Part shown: piece by piece, positions 7,842 to 17,337 of the stretch
How the letters are laid out: the number at the start of each line of letters is the position of its first letter
Numbering within the stretch: the stretch's first letter is position 1
Assembly (NCBI RefSeq): GCF_945290125.1
Contig: NZ_CALYQV010000018.1
Coordinates: forward strand, 1-36,826
Direction: 5' to 3'
DNA: 36,826 nt
Source of the DNA: an uncultured Lactobacillus sp.
GTDB lineage: Bacteria > Bacillota > Bacilli > Lactobacillales > Lactobacillaceae
Program-made: the position numbers and the translations under genes
The notes under the pieces: generated by a model
Told to the model about the DNA's origin: nothing
What the model saw: only the letters and a program-made list of their open reading frames with translations
Databases searched by the model: none

Positions 7842-9584
7842 ATGACGTTTTCAATTAAAACCAGACAGGAAGAAATTGAACGTTTAAAAAATGAAAAATT
7901 AGATTTACTGGTTATCGGTGGCGGTATTACTGGAGCTGGCGTTGCATTGCAAGCTAGTGCAGCTAAGATGAAAATCGGTTTAATCGATATGCAGGACTTT
8001 GGTGGCGGAACTTCATCTCGTTCAACCAGGTTAGTTCATGGTGGTATTAGGTATCTTAAGACTTTTGACGTCCAAGTAGTTTCTGATACAGTCAAGGAAC
8101 GTGCAATAGTTCAGCATATTGCACCTCATATGACTAGGCCTGATCCTATGATTTTACCAATTTATGATGAACCAGGAACAACCTTTACCATGTTTTCGGT
8201 CAAGGTAGCAATGGATCTATATGATCATTTAGCTGGAATCGAGGGTGACTCTCCTTTAATTAAGTATGCCAACTATACTATGGATAAAGCAGAAACGTTA
8301 AAACGTGAGCCACAATTAAACAGCGAAAATCTACAAGGCGCAGGCGTTTACCTTGACTACCAAAATAATGATTCACGCTTAGTAGTAGAAAACGTCAAAA
8401 AGGCACATGAATTAGGGTGTTTGGCTGTTAGTCGACTGAAATGTATTGCGATTTTACATAATGATCAAAAGGAGGTTAACGGGGTACGCGTCCATGATAA
8501 CTTAACCGGTGAAGAATTTGAAATTCATTCGGATGTAGTTATTAACACCTCTGGTCCTTGGTCCGATTTAGTAAGACAGGAAGACAAAGCAGTTTATAAA
8601 AAGCCGCGTCTGCGTCCTACAAAGGGTGTTCACTTAGTAGTTGACCAATCACGCTTGACTGTGCCGCAACCAACTTACTTTGGTTCAGGTACAGCAGATG
8701 GCCGCATGATTTTTACTATTCCAAGAGAAGGCAAAACCTATTTTGGCACTACCGATACTGATTTTACCGGCGATTATGCTCATCCTACTGTTGAAAAAAG
8801 CGACGTCGATTATTTGTTAAATATTATTAATAAGAAGTATCCTTCAGCTCATTTAACTATTAACGATATTGAAGCCAGCTGGGCTGGAGTCCGTCCATTA
8901 ATTGAAGTTGAAGTTGAAGGTAATGAAGCAGCAGATGCAGCAACTGGTGCCAGTGTCTCTGACAGTACTTCAGCACCGTCTGCTGTATCTCGCGGTAGTT
9001 CATTAACTGAAGCTGAGGATGGCTTAATTACTCTAGCTGGTGGTAAATTAACAGATTATCGTATTATGGCTAATGGGGCCATGAAGAAAATACAGCAAAA
9101 GCTTCATGACAAGTTTTCTAAGAACTTTACTTTACAAGATTCTGCTGAAATTAAAGTTGCAGGTGGTGATTTTGATTCGGATCATGCAGAAGAAGAACTT
9201 GCTCGGATTGCTAAAGATGGTGTAGCAGCCGGTATTACAGCTGATGATGCCAAGGAAATTGCCAACTTATTTGGTTCACAAGCAGAACAAATTTATGACT
9301 ATGCCAAGACGATTAAGCCCGCTGCAGGATTAAGTCTTGGCGAAACAGCTGCCCTTGATTATTCATTAGCTGAAGAAATGACCTTGACACCTGTTGACTA
9401 TCTTTTAAGGCGTACTTATCATATTTTATTCAAGAGTGACACTTTAAGCCAAGTTAGAGAAGGTGTCGTTAACCACATGTCTGATTACTATGGCTGGGAT
9501 AAAGAGCAAAAGACTCAATATGAACATGAGTTAGATCAAGAAATAGCACAATCAAGACTAGATAAATTAAAGAGTGAAAAATAA
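7842..9584 (+). CDS. glpO: Alpha-glycerophosphate oxidase / FAD-dependent glycerol-3-phosphate dehydrogenase
   Basis: This enzyme oxidises glycerol 3-phosphate to dihydroxyacetone phosphate. At 580 residues it begins with the FAD dinucleotide motif VIGGGITGAGVA (about 25-36), followed by GTSSRSTRLVHGGIRYL, the GlpD/GlpO signature. A low-complexity Ala/Ser/Thr/Glu-rich insert around residues 360-385 precedes LITLAGGKLTDYR; such an insert is typical of the H2O2-forming GlpO of lactic acid bacteria, so peroxide production is likely. The C-terminal helical domain is complete. It forms an operon with glpK and ends at the terminator at 9622. The choice of oxidase over dehydrogenase rests on the insert and host type. 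Confidence 0.92.
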   Translation: MTFSIKTRQEEIERLKNEKLDLLVIGGGITGAGVALQASAAKMKIGLIDMQDFGGGTSSRSTRLVHGGIRYLKTFDVQVVSDTVKERAIVQHIAPHMTRPDPMILPIYDEPGTTFTMFSVKVAMDLYDHLAGIEGDSPLIKYANYTMDKAETLKREPQLNSENLQGAGVYLDYQNNDSRLVVENVKKAHELGCLAVSRLKCIAILHNDQKEVNGVRVHDNLTGEEFEIHSDVVINTSGPWSDLVRQEDKAVYKKPRLRPTKGVHLVVDQSRLTVPQPTYFGSGTADGRMIFTIPREGKTYFGTTDTDFTGDYAHPTVEKSDVDYLLNIINKKYPSAHLTINDIEASWAGVRPLIEVEVEGNEAADAATGASVSDSTSAPSAVSRGSSLTEAEDGLITLAGGKLTDYRIMANGAMKKIQQKLHDKFSKNFTLQDSAEIKVAGGDFDSDHAEEELARIAKDGVAAGITADDAKEIANLFGSQAEQIYDYAKTIKPAAGLSLGETAALDYSLAEEMTLTPVDYLLRRTYHILFKSDTLSQVREGVVNHMSDYYGWDKEQKTQYEHELDQEIAQSRLDKLKSEK

Positions 9585-9621
9585 TAGATTAGCAAATAGA
9601 AATAGTAGTAAATTATTCCCT

Positions 9622-9655
9622 AAAAAGCCCGTCAAAATAAACTGACGGGCTTTTT
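9622..9655 (+). terminator. Rho-independent terminator after glpO
   Basis: A stem of 13 pairs (AAAAAGCCCGTCA with TGACGGGCTTTTT) has an 8-base loop and runs into T residues, 38 bases after the glpO stop. It separates the glp operon from manA. Confidence 0.9.
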
Positions 9656-9811
9656 CTTGGTCCTTTTGAACACACTATTACAATTAAATTATTTTGTGTG
9701 AGCAAGGAATATGAAAAAGTATTATTATAACAATAATAAATGTTGTCATATTTGAAAAAATAGTTTTAAATTTACATCTTAAAAGATTAAACTATTAGGG
9801 AGGTGATTAAA

Positions 9812-10774
9812 ATGGAGCCAATTTTTCTTACTCCTTATTTCAGACCAAAAATTTGGGGTGGACGTAAATTAAAAACAATCTTTAATTATAATATCCCAGA
9901 TGGCAAGGTAGGAGAAGCTTGGGTAATTTCCGGCTATAAAGAAGATGCTTCTACGGTAATCAATGGTCAATTTAAAGGGCAAAGTCTGCGTCAGGTTTAT
10001 CAAGAAAATCCGACGCTATTTGGCAATCCTGAAAGTAAAGAATTTCCGCTGCTTGTTAAGTTCTTGGATGCAAACGATAATTTGTCTGTTCAAGTTCATC
10101 CCAATGATGAGTTTGCTCGGAAAGTAGAAAATGATAGTGGAAAAACTGAAAGCTGGTATGTTTTGCAGGCTGATCCTGGATCATATCTTATTTATGGGCA
10201 TACTGCCAAAACTCGCGCAGAACTGGCTGAAATGATAGAAAAAGGAGAATGGGATAAGCTTTTACGTAAAGTACCAGTAAAAGCTGGTGATTTCTTTTAT
10301 GTCCCTTCAGGAACAATCCATGCGCTTACTAAGGGAATACTAGTTATTGAAACCCAACAGTCTAGTGATGTGACGTACAGGTTGTATGACTATGATCGTG
10401 TTGACCAAAAAACCGGTAAGAAACGCGAATTGCATACCAAAAAATCAATCGCTGTTACTCAGGTCCCACATGTTGACCCTAAACTGGATATTAAAATAGA
10501 TCACGTGCAGGATGCTACTATTAAAACTTTGGTTGCACCACCTGTTTCACCTCATTTTTATTTATGGCAAATAGATTTAGCTGGGCAATGGAGCACTGGT
10601 TTAAATAGTCACCCTTACTTATTAGTAACAATCATTAAGGGAACTGGTACACTTCAAATCAAAAATAAATCATATGACCTATCAATTGGAACAAATCTGA
10701 TAATTCCTAATAATATTAAGAAATTTACTTTCACAGGTAATATGAAGTTGGTTATTTCTACGCCTAACAATTAA
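9812..10774 (+). CDS. manA: Mannose-6-phosphate isomerase, class I
   Basis: ManA interconverts mannose 6-phosphate and fructose 6-phosphate and is zinc-dependent. The protein is 320 residues, the short Firmicutes form. The zinc-site motif LSVQVHPND (about residue 90) and YVPSGTIHAL (about 165) carry the metal-binding histidines, with a Glu nearby in GKTESWYVL. I place the start at ATG 9812: the GTG at 9803 lies inside the ribosome site GGGAGGTGA (9798-9806), which is correctly spaced for 9812. It is the first gene of a run with the SdpI-like gene, response regulator and kinase, with gaps of 15 bases or less. Confidence 0.95.
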   Translation: MEPIFLTPYFRPKIWGGRKLKTIFNYNIPDGKVGEAWVISGYKEDASTVINGQFKGQSLRQVYQENPTLFGNPESKEFPLLVKFLDANDNLSVQVHPNDEFARKVENDSGKTESWYVLQADPGSYLIYGHTAKTRAELAEMIEKGEWDKLLRKVPVKAGDFFYVPSGTIHALTKGILVIETQQSSDVTYRLYDYDRVDQKTGKKRELHTKKSIAVTQVPHVDPKLDIKIDHVQDATIKTLVAPPVSPHFYLWQIDLAGQWSTGLNSHPYLLVTIIKGTGTLQIKNKSYDLSIGTNLIIPNNIKKFTFTGNMKLVISTPNN

Positions 10775-10789
10775 GGAGAATCATAAAAT

Positions 10790-11185
10790 ATGATCTATAT
10801 AGCTTGTGGCTCAATTATGGTAGTAGTTGGGCTATTGTGGCTCATTTCGCCTCCAAAAAGACCTTGGCCGTTTTACGGATATTATTCATACTTAGCCACA
10901 GTTAATAAAGCAAGTTTTAAATTTGCTCAGCATAAAGCAGGTGGTTATTTTATTATATTTGGTTTAATTCAATTATTATTAGGAGTTGGAATCCATTTAC
11001 TTAAATGGGATCGTTACTTTTTACTTTGGCTGCTGACATTTTATCTTTTCATTATCTTTCCAATCATGGCTACTGAAAAAAGTCTTAAAAAATTTTTGCT
11101 AAATCGTCATGAATTGCCGGCAGATTATATAGACCCTGACAAAGTAAAAAAGGAGAGAACAAAAGGATTTAGGGACAGAAAATGA
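10790..11185 (+). CDS. SdpI-like membrane protein
   Basis: This 131-residue protein has three hydrophobic segments (about 2-19, 50-70, 76-94) and a charged cytoplasmic tail. The stretch FYGYYSYLATVNKASFKFAQ, a short polar segment before the second membrane segment, resembles the SdpI/YhfL C-terminal domain (YGYRTPRS...W.FAQ), known from immunity to the SdpC toxin in Bacillus. It lies 15 bases after manA and overlaps the response regulator by 4 bases (ATGA), so expression is coupled. In Bacillus, SdpI both protects and signals to a regulator; a similar sensing role with the two-component system is an attractive inference, not shown. Confidence 0.6.
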   Translation: MIYIACGSIMVVVGLLWLISPPKRPWPFYGYYSYLATVNKASFKFAQHKAGGYFIIFGLIQLLLGVGIHLLKWDRYFLLWLLTFYLFIIFPIMATEKSLKKFLLNRHELPADYIDPDKVKKERTKGFRDRK

Positions 11186-11901
11186 AACTGAAAATTTTAA
11201 TGGTCGAGGATGATCAGTCGGTTGCAGAAATGATGGGTATGTTTTTCGAAAAAGAAGGATGGTCCATGGATGTTGCCACTGATGGGGAACAAGCCGTTAA
11301 AATGTTTGCTAAGAATCCTGATCAATATGATTTAATCACTTTAGACCTCAATTTGCCTAAAAAAGATGGCATAGAAGTTGCTAAAGAAGTTTGTGCAATC
11401 ACACCATCAATTCCAATAATTATGCTTACTGCGCGCAGCAGTGAAGAAGAACAAATTCAAGGATTTAATGCTGGTGCCGACGACTATGTATCTAAACCAT
11501 TTAGCCCTTTGGCGCTAATCGCACGTATTAAGGCCTTGCAACGCAGAATCAGAATTGATGATAAGCAGGAACAAACCAAGGCAGCAGAATCCGGAGAAAA
11601 ATTTGATGTGGTAACTAATCATATAAAAATTTCTACAAGTAGACGTGAAGTGTTATATGATAATAAACATGTACAAAATATTACACCGAAAGAATTTGAT
11701 TTGTTATATACCATGGCCCAGAAGCCAAAGCAGGTATTTTCTCGTGAACAATTATTAGAATCTGTTTGGGGTTATAATTATTATGGTGAAGAGCGCACCG
11801 TGGATGCACATATTAAGAAGCTACGCCAAAAAATGGAAAAAGTAGGTGCAAATGTCATCCAAACCGTTTGGGGTGTTGGTTATAAATTTGATGATTCGTA
11901 G
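11182..11901 (+). CDS. OmpR-family response regulator
   Basis: This 239-residue protein has a receiver domain with the acidic pair Glu9/Asp10 (MVEDD), phosphorylation site Asp55 (LITLDLNLP), Thr83 and Lys105 (SKPF), then an OmpR-type winged helix (about 140-238) ending ERTVDAHIKKLRQKM...TVWGVGYKF. The ATG overlaps the stop of the SdpI-like gene (ATGA). The kinase gene follows 8 bases later. Transcription target unknown; linkage to cell-envelope genes (SdpI-like, LtaS-like, VanZ-like) suggests envelope stress. Confidence 0.95.
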   Translation: MKLKILMVEDDQSVAEMMGMFFEKEGWSMDVATDGEQAVKMFAKNPDQYDLITLDLNLPKKDGIEVAKEVCAITPSIPIIMLTARSSEEEQIQGFNAGADDYVSKPFSPLALIARIKALQRRIRIDDKQEQTKAAESGEKFDVVTNHIKISTSRREVLYDNKHVQNITPKEFDLLYTMAQKPKQVFSREQLLESVWGYNYYGEERTVDAHIKKLRQKMEKVGANVIQTVWGVGYKFDDS

Positions 11902-11909
11902 GCTTTATT

Positions 11910-13361
11910 ATGAAGTTGATTTATCAGCATATGCTTAGTTTTTTACTAATCATTATTACTACGGTATCAATAATCGGTTTTTCTGAAATTAATAATACTA
12001 CTCAGCAATCGTATGAATATAATTATCGGCGAATGGAAGACTTTGCTTCGGCATTAGGGACTTTGGCTACAAATGATAAAAAGGCTGGATCAGCAATGCT
12101 GAATCCTAAATTTTTAAATAAGCTGGAATTTGTGCTCCATAGTGACAAGGTTTATCTTAGCGTTTTTAATGCACATGGTTCACAGGTTTATCCTCAAAAA
12201 AATGACAAAATTAAACTAACTCCTCATCGTCTGAGACAATTGAAAAGTGGCAAGAAACTGCGTATTAAAAATAATAACGAAGCACTCTCCAGCTTAGGCT
12301 ATAAAAAGGATGCTTGTACTGGTGTACTTTTTCCCTGGGAGGATAAAGGCAAATTTATTGGAGCAATGTGGTTAGGAGTCAGAATTGCCCAAGTAGAGCG
12401 GCCTGTTAGAATTGCTAAGCAAAATCTCTTCAACGCGTTAGTTTCTGCAATGATAGTAGGTTTAGTACTCAGTTTGATCCTTTCTTTTTATGCAACTAAT
12501 AGAATTAAAAAGTTATCTATCGCTACCAAAAAAGTTACAGCAGGTGACTTTAATGTGCAGACACATTACAGTGGTCATGATGAAATAACTCAACTGGCTG
12601 ATAATTTCAATCAGATGGTTCGGACTTTAAAAAAATCAAATCAAGAAGTGAAGGAGCAAGAAAAAAGGCGTGATCAGTTTATGGCTGATGCTGCTCATGA
12701 AATGCGCACACCTTTGACTACCATAAATGGTATTTTAGAAGGCTTACAATATGATGCAATTCCTGATAAAGCTAAGCCCAAGTCTATTGCCTTGATGAGT
12801 AGAGAAACTAAACGGTTAATTCGTTTAGTCAATGAAAATTTAGATTATGAAAAAATTCGTAATAATCAAATAAATTTAGTTAAAAAGCGCTTTAACGCCA
12901 GAAAAACATTTGACGATGTAACAATGCAACTTAAGCAAAATGCTGCTAAGGCTGATGATACAATCTTTATCACTGCTCCAAAAAATCTACCTGTGTATGC
13001 GGATAAGGATCGTTTTACACAAATAATGGTTAATTTGGTACAGAATGCGATTCAGTTTACTGCTAACGGCAAGATTGAAATTAGTGGTTATAGAATTGCA
13101 CACGCAACAGTAATTGTGATTAAAGATAATGGTATCGGAATGAATCAGCAACAAATTAAATACGTTTTTGAAAGATACTTTAAGGCTGATCCTTCACGCA
13201 GTCGCTCTGGTAAAGGAGAATATGGTTTAGGATTATCTATTGTTTCCTCTTTGGTCAAACAGCATGGTGGTAAAATTAGTGTCCAATCTGCAATAAATCA
13301 AGGAGCAGAATTTACTATCGTACTTTTTGACCAGGGTTATGAACAATATCTTGAAGAGTAA
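11910..13361 (+). CDS. Sensor histidine kinase (EnvZ/PhoR type)
   Basis: This 483-residue protein has membrane segments at about 8-24 and 174-194, an extracytoplasmic sensor of about 150 residues, HAMP (195-245), a dimerisation domain with His263 in ADAAHEMRTPLT, and an ATPase domain with the N box (LVQNAIQFT), G1 (DNGIGM) and G2 (GEYGLGLSI). All catalytic boxes are present. It is the partner of the regulator just upstream. The extracytoplasmic part has one Cys (CTGVLFPWEDKGKFIG) and resembles a single-Cache-type fold; its ligand is unknown. The operon ends at the hairpin at 13361. Confidence 0.94.
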   Translation: MKLIYQHMLSFLLIIITTVSIIGFSEINNTTQQSYEYNYRRMEDFASALGTLATNDKKAGSAMLNPKFLNKLEFVLHSDKVYLSVFNAHGSQVYPQKNDKIKLTPHRLRQLKSGKKLRIKNNNEALSSLGYKKDACTGVLFPWEDKGKFIGAMWLGVRIAQVERPVRIAKQNLFNALVSAMIVGLVLSLILSFYATNRIKKLSIATKKVTAGDFNVQTHYSGHDEITQLADNFNQMVRTLKKSNQEVKEQEKRRDQFMADAAHEMRTPLTTINGILEGLQYDAIPDKAKPKSIALMSRETKRLIRLVNENLDYEKIRNNQINLVKKRFNARKTFDDVTMQLKQNAAKADDTIFITAPKNLPVYADKDRFTQIMVNLVQNAIQFTANGKIEISGYRIAHATVIVIKDNGIGMNQQQIKYVFERYFKADPSRSRSGKGEYGLGLSIVSSLVKQHGGKISVQSAINQGAEFTIVLFDQGYEQYLEE

Positions 13362-13395
13362 AAAAATCATTTCCAAAAAAAGGAAATGATTTTTT
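13361..13395. terminator. Bidirectional terminator
   Basis: Fourteen paired bases (AAAAAATCATTTCC with GGAAATGATTTTTT) surround a 7-base A loop, with T tracts on both strands. It lies between the convergent kinase and SPFH genes and can serve both. Confidence 0.88.
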
Positions 13396-13406
13396 ATTTG
13401 TATAAC

Positions 13407-14273
13407 CTATTTGTCATTTTTAGTTGTTTCGTGCCAAACTTTCGCAGTCACAGGAATTGAACCAAGATTGGTCAATTCATCTTTCCCTACCACAATTAGG
13501 TTATTGGGACCTTTAGCTAAATTATTGAAACTGTCTAAGCTTTGATTCTTAAAATAACCATCACTAGCTTTGGCTAAAGTCAATTGTAACTGGTTAATGC
13601 GGTAGGCTTCCGCGTCTGCTTCTGTTTTAACAGCCTCAGCTTTGGCCTTTGCTGTAGCAATCAGCGCATCATTTTTGGCTTTGGTAGTTAATTCAATATT
13701 TTTAGCTTCACCTTCTGCTTTTTCAATAGCAGCTATTTTTTCACGGTCTGCAGTAAGCTGCTTGTCCATTGCTCTTTGAATCTCTGGACTAGGTAGAAGT
13801 TCATCAATATTGACCCGAACTACCCGAATGCCATAAATGTCTGTTAAATCGCCAATAGCTTCTGAAAGTTGAGTGTTAATGCTGCTAGTTGAGCCTAAGG
13901 CGTCGTTTAAGTTCATTCTTCCGATGATGTCACGCAAGTGTCCCCGAATGAGTTCGACCATAGATTTGACCGAATCCGTGTTATTGTAAAAATATTTGTA
14001 AGAGTCTGTTACCAAATAGTTTAAGGTTAGACTAGTGGTGATTTCTGCATTATCTTTAGTAATAATTGAATATTTGGAAATTTCTGCGGGAAACATTGCC
14101 AGTGAGACCTTGCGTAATCTCTGAATTACTGGAATAATCAGTACTAATCCTGCCTTTACGGTTCTGGAATACTTCCCCAGTGTTTCTATTAGACCTTCAT
14201 TATTTTGAGGGACAACCCGACAGCAGGATAGTAATAAAATTACAATAATTAAAATAATCACTAAATAAAGCAT
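13407..14273 (-). CDS. SPFH/band 7 (stomatin/QmcA-like) membrane protein
   Basis: This 288-residue protein has one N-terminal membrane segment (about 2-18, LYLVIILIIVILLLS), then a band 7 domain starting VVPQNNEGLIETLGKYSRTV with GLVLIIPVIQRLRKVSL, and a long Ala/Glu/Lys-rich coiled coil (about 175-225). Such proteins oligomerise in membrane microdomains and organise other membrane proteins or proteases. The ATG at 14273 follows GGAGGA at the right distance; a TTG 21 bases further up is in frame but sits over the ribosome site. It lies 26 bases downstream of the LtaS-like gene, so the two are probably cotranscribed. Confidence 0.9.
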   Translation of the reverse strand: MLYLVIILIIVILLLSCCRVVPQNNEGLIETLGKYSRTVKAGLVLIIPVIQRLRKVSLAMFPAEISKYSIITKDNAEITTSLTLNYLVTDSYKYFYNNTDSVKSMVELIRGHLRDIIGRMNLNDALGSTSSINTQLSEAIGDLTDIYGIRVVRVNIDELLPSPEIQRAMDKQLTADREKIAAIEKAEGEAKNIELTTKAKNDALIATAKAKAEAVKTEADAEAYRINQLQLTLAKASDGYFKNQSLDSFNNLAKGPNNLIVVGKDELTNLGSIPVTAKVWHETTKNDK

Positions 14274-14299
14274 TTTAGTCCTCCAAAGATTCAAAATTT

Positions 14300-16490
14300 T
14301 TATTTTTCTTTATTATATGACTTTTTACCCTTTTTACTCGATTTATTTTTCTTTTCAGTTAAGTGATTACCAGAAACAGATTCTGGAATGGCAGTAATTT
14401 CTTCTTCACGTCCCTTTAATTCAATGGCATTTGTCTTATACAAACCAGTAGTAGATTTGCGGTGTTTACTTATCAGTGCAGTTGATTTATTTTTTAACTG
14501 CTGTCTAATATTTTCCATTTGTTTAAAATTAGTTAAGTAGTCAAACTCATTTGGGTCAACCGGTTTAAAACCGCTGGGGGTGTAAAATCGTAACAAATTA
14601 TGATTATTTAATAAGTCTGAATATTTTAATGATTTTTTACCTTCCTTTGCTAACTCGTTTATTTCATATTTTTCTTGTTCAGTAAAATTGATAATTTGTT
14701 TGCCGCTTTTACGGTCATAGACTACTCCTTTAAGGCCCTTACCACCAATAATGACGTACTTTTGACTGACAATAGTGCCGTTTCTAAAAACAACCCATGG
14801 ACGATATTTGTGAGCTAACAGATCGTGGCCAAATTGAATATAATTACGGTTAGAAATGCCTAAAAGATGAAGTATAGTTGGCAAAACATCTATTTCACCA
14901 GCGACTTCGTGTTTAATTTTTCCTTTGAGATTGGGTGCGTGGATCATGAAAGGCACGCGCTGCATTTGTACGTTATTGAAGGCATTCCAGGTATCAGAGC
15001 TCTCACCAACAATCGGCGCTAAAGTTTCATTCTCCGAATTAGTTAAACCGTAATGATCACCGTAGATCACTACCATAGTATTTTTTATCAAACAGGATTT
15101 CTTTAAGTAATCGAAAAACTCGCGAATGGATTGATCCAGATAATGGGCTGTTTCAAAATAGTTGTTAATTGACTTGTCTGAAGTATCGCTGGTTTTAAAA
15201 GTTGGATCCAAATCTTCTTCATCCATATCAAACGGTGTGTGATTAGTTACGGTAATGAATTTAGTGTAAAAAGGTTGCTGCATTCTTTCTAAATATTTAA
15301 TACTTTCAGCAAACAATATTTTGTCTTTAATGCCGTAGCCGATATGGTCGTTTTTATCATGACTGAAATAATTTTGATCAAAGAAATAATTATAACCAAG
15401 ATTTTTATAAACATCATCGCGGTTCCAAAAAGTACCTACATTACCATGAAAAACCGCTGACGTATAGTTACCATGTTGACGTAAAATCTGTGGTGCAGTT
15501 TGAACTGCCCATCGCTGTAAATAAAGAGCCATCAGAAATACCATATGTACCAGTTTCCAGCATGTTCTCCGCATCGCTGGTGCGACCAATACCGACTTGA
15601 TGGTAAAAATTTGCAAAACTTAAAGTGTGTTTGTCGTGATAAATTGAATTAAGGTAAGGTGTGACTTCTTTTCCGTTAATTTTCAGATCAATCAGAAATT
15701 GTTGAAAGCTCTCAAGATGGATAATAATAACATTTTTACCCTTTTCTTTACCGAAGTACTCTGGGTTTGCAGGCAATTTATTTCTTTGGATATAAGTCAA
15801 AATTTTGTTTAAATCAGCAGTATTGGCATTTCTGTTTACCTGTTCCGTTTGTTCATTCTTAATACCATCGTAGACAGTGTAAGTATTAATACCGAGGTAC
15901 TTGACAATGTATGAACGATCAAAAGTTGTCCCTAATAACCTTGGTCTGGATGATTCGGCCAGAAAAATATTTAGAACTAAAACTAAAGCACCGACAGAAG
16001 TAACAGCAAAGGGAGTAAGAAGCCCAAAAGATTTTTGATCAATTTTTATTTTGTGAGTGATTAGTAATGCAACTACAACGATAAGATCGAGCCACAATAA
16101 TAGATCGGAAGGCTGAAGTAGTGCTACAGCACTTTTTCCCAAACCAGGAGCGACTTTTCCAGCATTAGTTATGGTCTTGACGGTAATAAAATCAGAGAAT
16201 TGACGGTAATAAAGAATATTTGCAAATAGCAATCCTGAATTTGCAAAATCCAGCAGCAGCATGGCACAATAAGAAACAAGCGGCTTAGAAAAATAAAGTC
16301 CAATGCTGATTAGTAAAATAGCACTGCCAACCGGACTAAGCCACATTATAAAATGTTGATAGGGGTCGGAAATACCCAAGTTGAAATCATGATAGGCAGC
16401 AAAAATGTATTTTAGTGTAAATAAAACAACCAGAAGGCAAAAAAAGCCTATACGAGTCTGAATGAAATTAGTCAGATTTTTTTTATTCAA
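14300..16490 (-). pseudogene. LtaS-like lipoteichoic acid synthase family sulfatase, frameshifted
   Basis: Two overlapping frames make one gene. The upstream part (16490 to about 15500) encodes about five N-terminal membrane segments, then the start of the extracellular sulfatase domain: VIIIHLESFQQF (metal-binding Glu) and GIGRTSDAEN (catalytic Thr). The downstream part (about 15505 to 14300) begins QTAPQILRQHGNYTSAVFHG and holds VIYGDHYG (Asp-His metal ligands), then a basic tail. Frames change at about 15497-15505 after FTAMGSSN, where several family residues are missing. A full protein would be about 720 residues, normal for the family. Translation starts at TTG 16490, preceded by GGGAG. 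The family polymerises glycerol phosphate from phosphatidylglycerol onto glycolipid; an inactive paralogue or a sequencing error are both possible. Confidence 0.8.
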
Positions 16491-16592
16491 AATGAACTCT
16501 CCCTTATCAGACTATTTTAAAAGTTTCTGGACTTTTAGACAATCTTTTCCGATTAGTTAGACCTTTTTTAATAATTAAACTGGAAATTTGAG

Positions 16593-16598
16593 TATAAT
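16593..16598 (+). promoter_or_regulatory. Possible -10 of the VanZ-like gene
   Basis: TATAAT lies 34 bases before ATG 16632 in the divergent gap with the LtaS-like gene. No good -35 is visible at 16-18 bases upstream, so this is a weak call. Confidence 0.3.
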
Positions 16599-16631
16599 TT
16601 AAATGAACTCTATTATAGGAACTGAACAAGT

Positions 16632-17258
16632 ATGATATTTTTAGGACCAATATATAACCAGCTGTCACAACTTTATGCGACCAAAATAAATCATTTTGCT
16701 TTGATTAAGCTAATCATGTTGGCACTTGATAAAACTCTTTTTTACTTTTTATTTTTTATGGTAATGCGCTTAATCTGGCTGATGACTATTAGAAGCAGAC
16801 GTACTGTAAAGTCAGAAGCAGCAGTATGGCTATTTGCTTTTTACTTGATTTTAGTTTTAATGTTGACAACTTTTCGCAATACGTATTTTCCTTGGAACTT
16901 AACTTTAAACCTTCACAGGCCTCTTAATGAAATTAATTTTGTTTTTCTTCGGGAAACATGGAAGATGTATCACGCTCAAAGCAGGCTTGATTTTTTTTAT
17001 AATTCTTTAGGTAACGTTCTTTGTTTTGTACCCTTTGGCTTTTTGTCACCATTTGTTTTTCCAAAAAAACAAACGTTCTGGCGGGTTTTATTAGCCGGAA
17101 TTATTTTTTCAGTTTTTATTGAAGGGATGCAATTTTTGCTTGAAACAGGAGTAACCGATATTGATGATGTCTTCTTTAATAGTTGCGGCACAGCAGTTGG
17201 CTACTTTGGTTACATGCTCATTATTTTAATTAGGAGAAAGTCTCGTAAAACTGTCTAA
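16632..17258 (+). CDS. VanZ-like membrane protein
   Basis: This 208-residue protein has about five hydrophobic segments. The VanZ-domain pattern is clear: LHRPLNEINFVFL, then DFFYNSLGNVLCFVPFGFLS, SVFIEGMQFLLETGVTDIDD and FFNSCGTAVGY. VanZ gives low-level teicoplanin resistance in enterococci, but chromosomal relatives in lactobacilli have no proven role. ATG 16632 is preceded by a weak AGGA. It is divergent from the LtaS-like gene and followed by pgi after 79 bases. Confidence 0.88.
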   Translation: MIFLGPIYNQLSQLYATKINHFALIKLIMLALDKTLFYFLFFMVMRLIWLMTIRSRRTVKSEAAVWLFAFYLILVLMLTTFRNTYFPWNLTLNLHRPLNEINFVFLRETWKMYHAQSRLDFFYNSLGNVLCFVPFGFLSPFVFPKKQTFWRVLLAGIIFSVFIEGMQFLLETGVTDIDDVFFNSCGTAVGYFGYMLIILIRRKSRKTV

Positions 17259-17337
17259 AAGGTCTGGCATTTGTAAAATAAGATTGCTAAAATGTTCTTG
17301 TGAAACAAGTATTTAATTCAGTAAGGAGAGCGTAAAT

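Noticed and set aside
9803..9811. GTG start for manA, adding three residues
   Set aside because: The GTG is part of the ribosome site GGGAGGTGA; ATG 9812 is correctly spaced from it.
15468..16490. Two separate genes for the LtaS-like protein
   Set aside because: The upstream part ends inside the catalytic domain and the downstream part starts mid-domain with no ribosome site; they are one broken gene.
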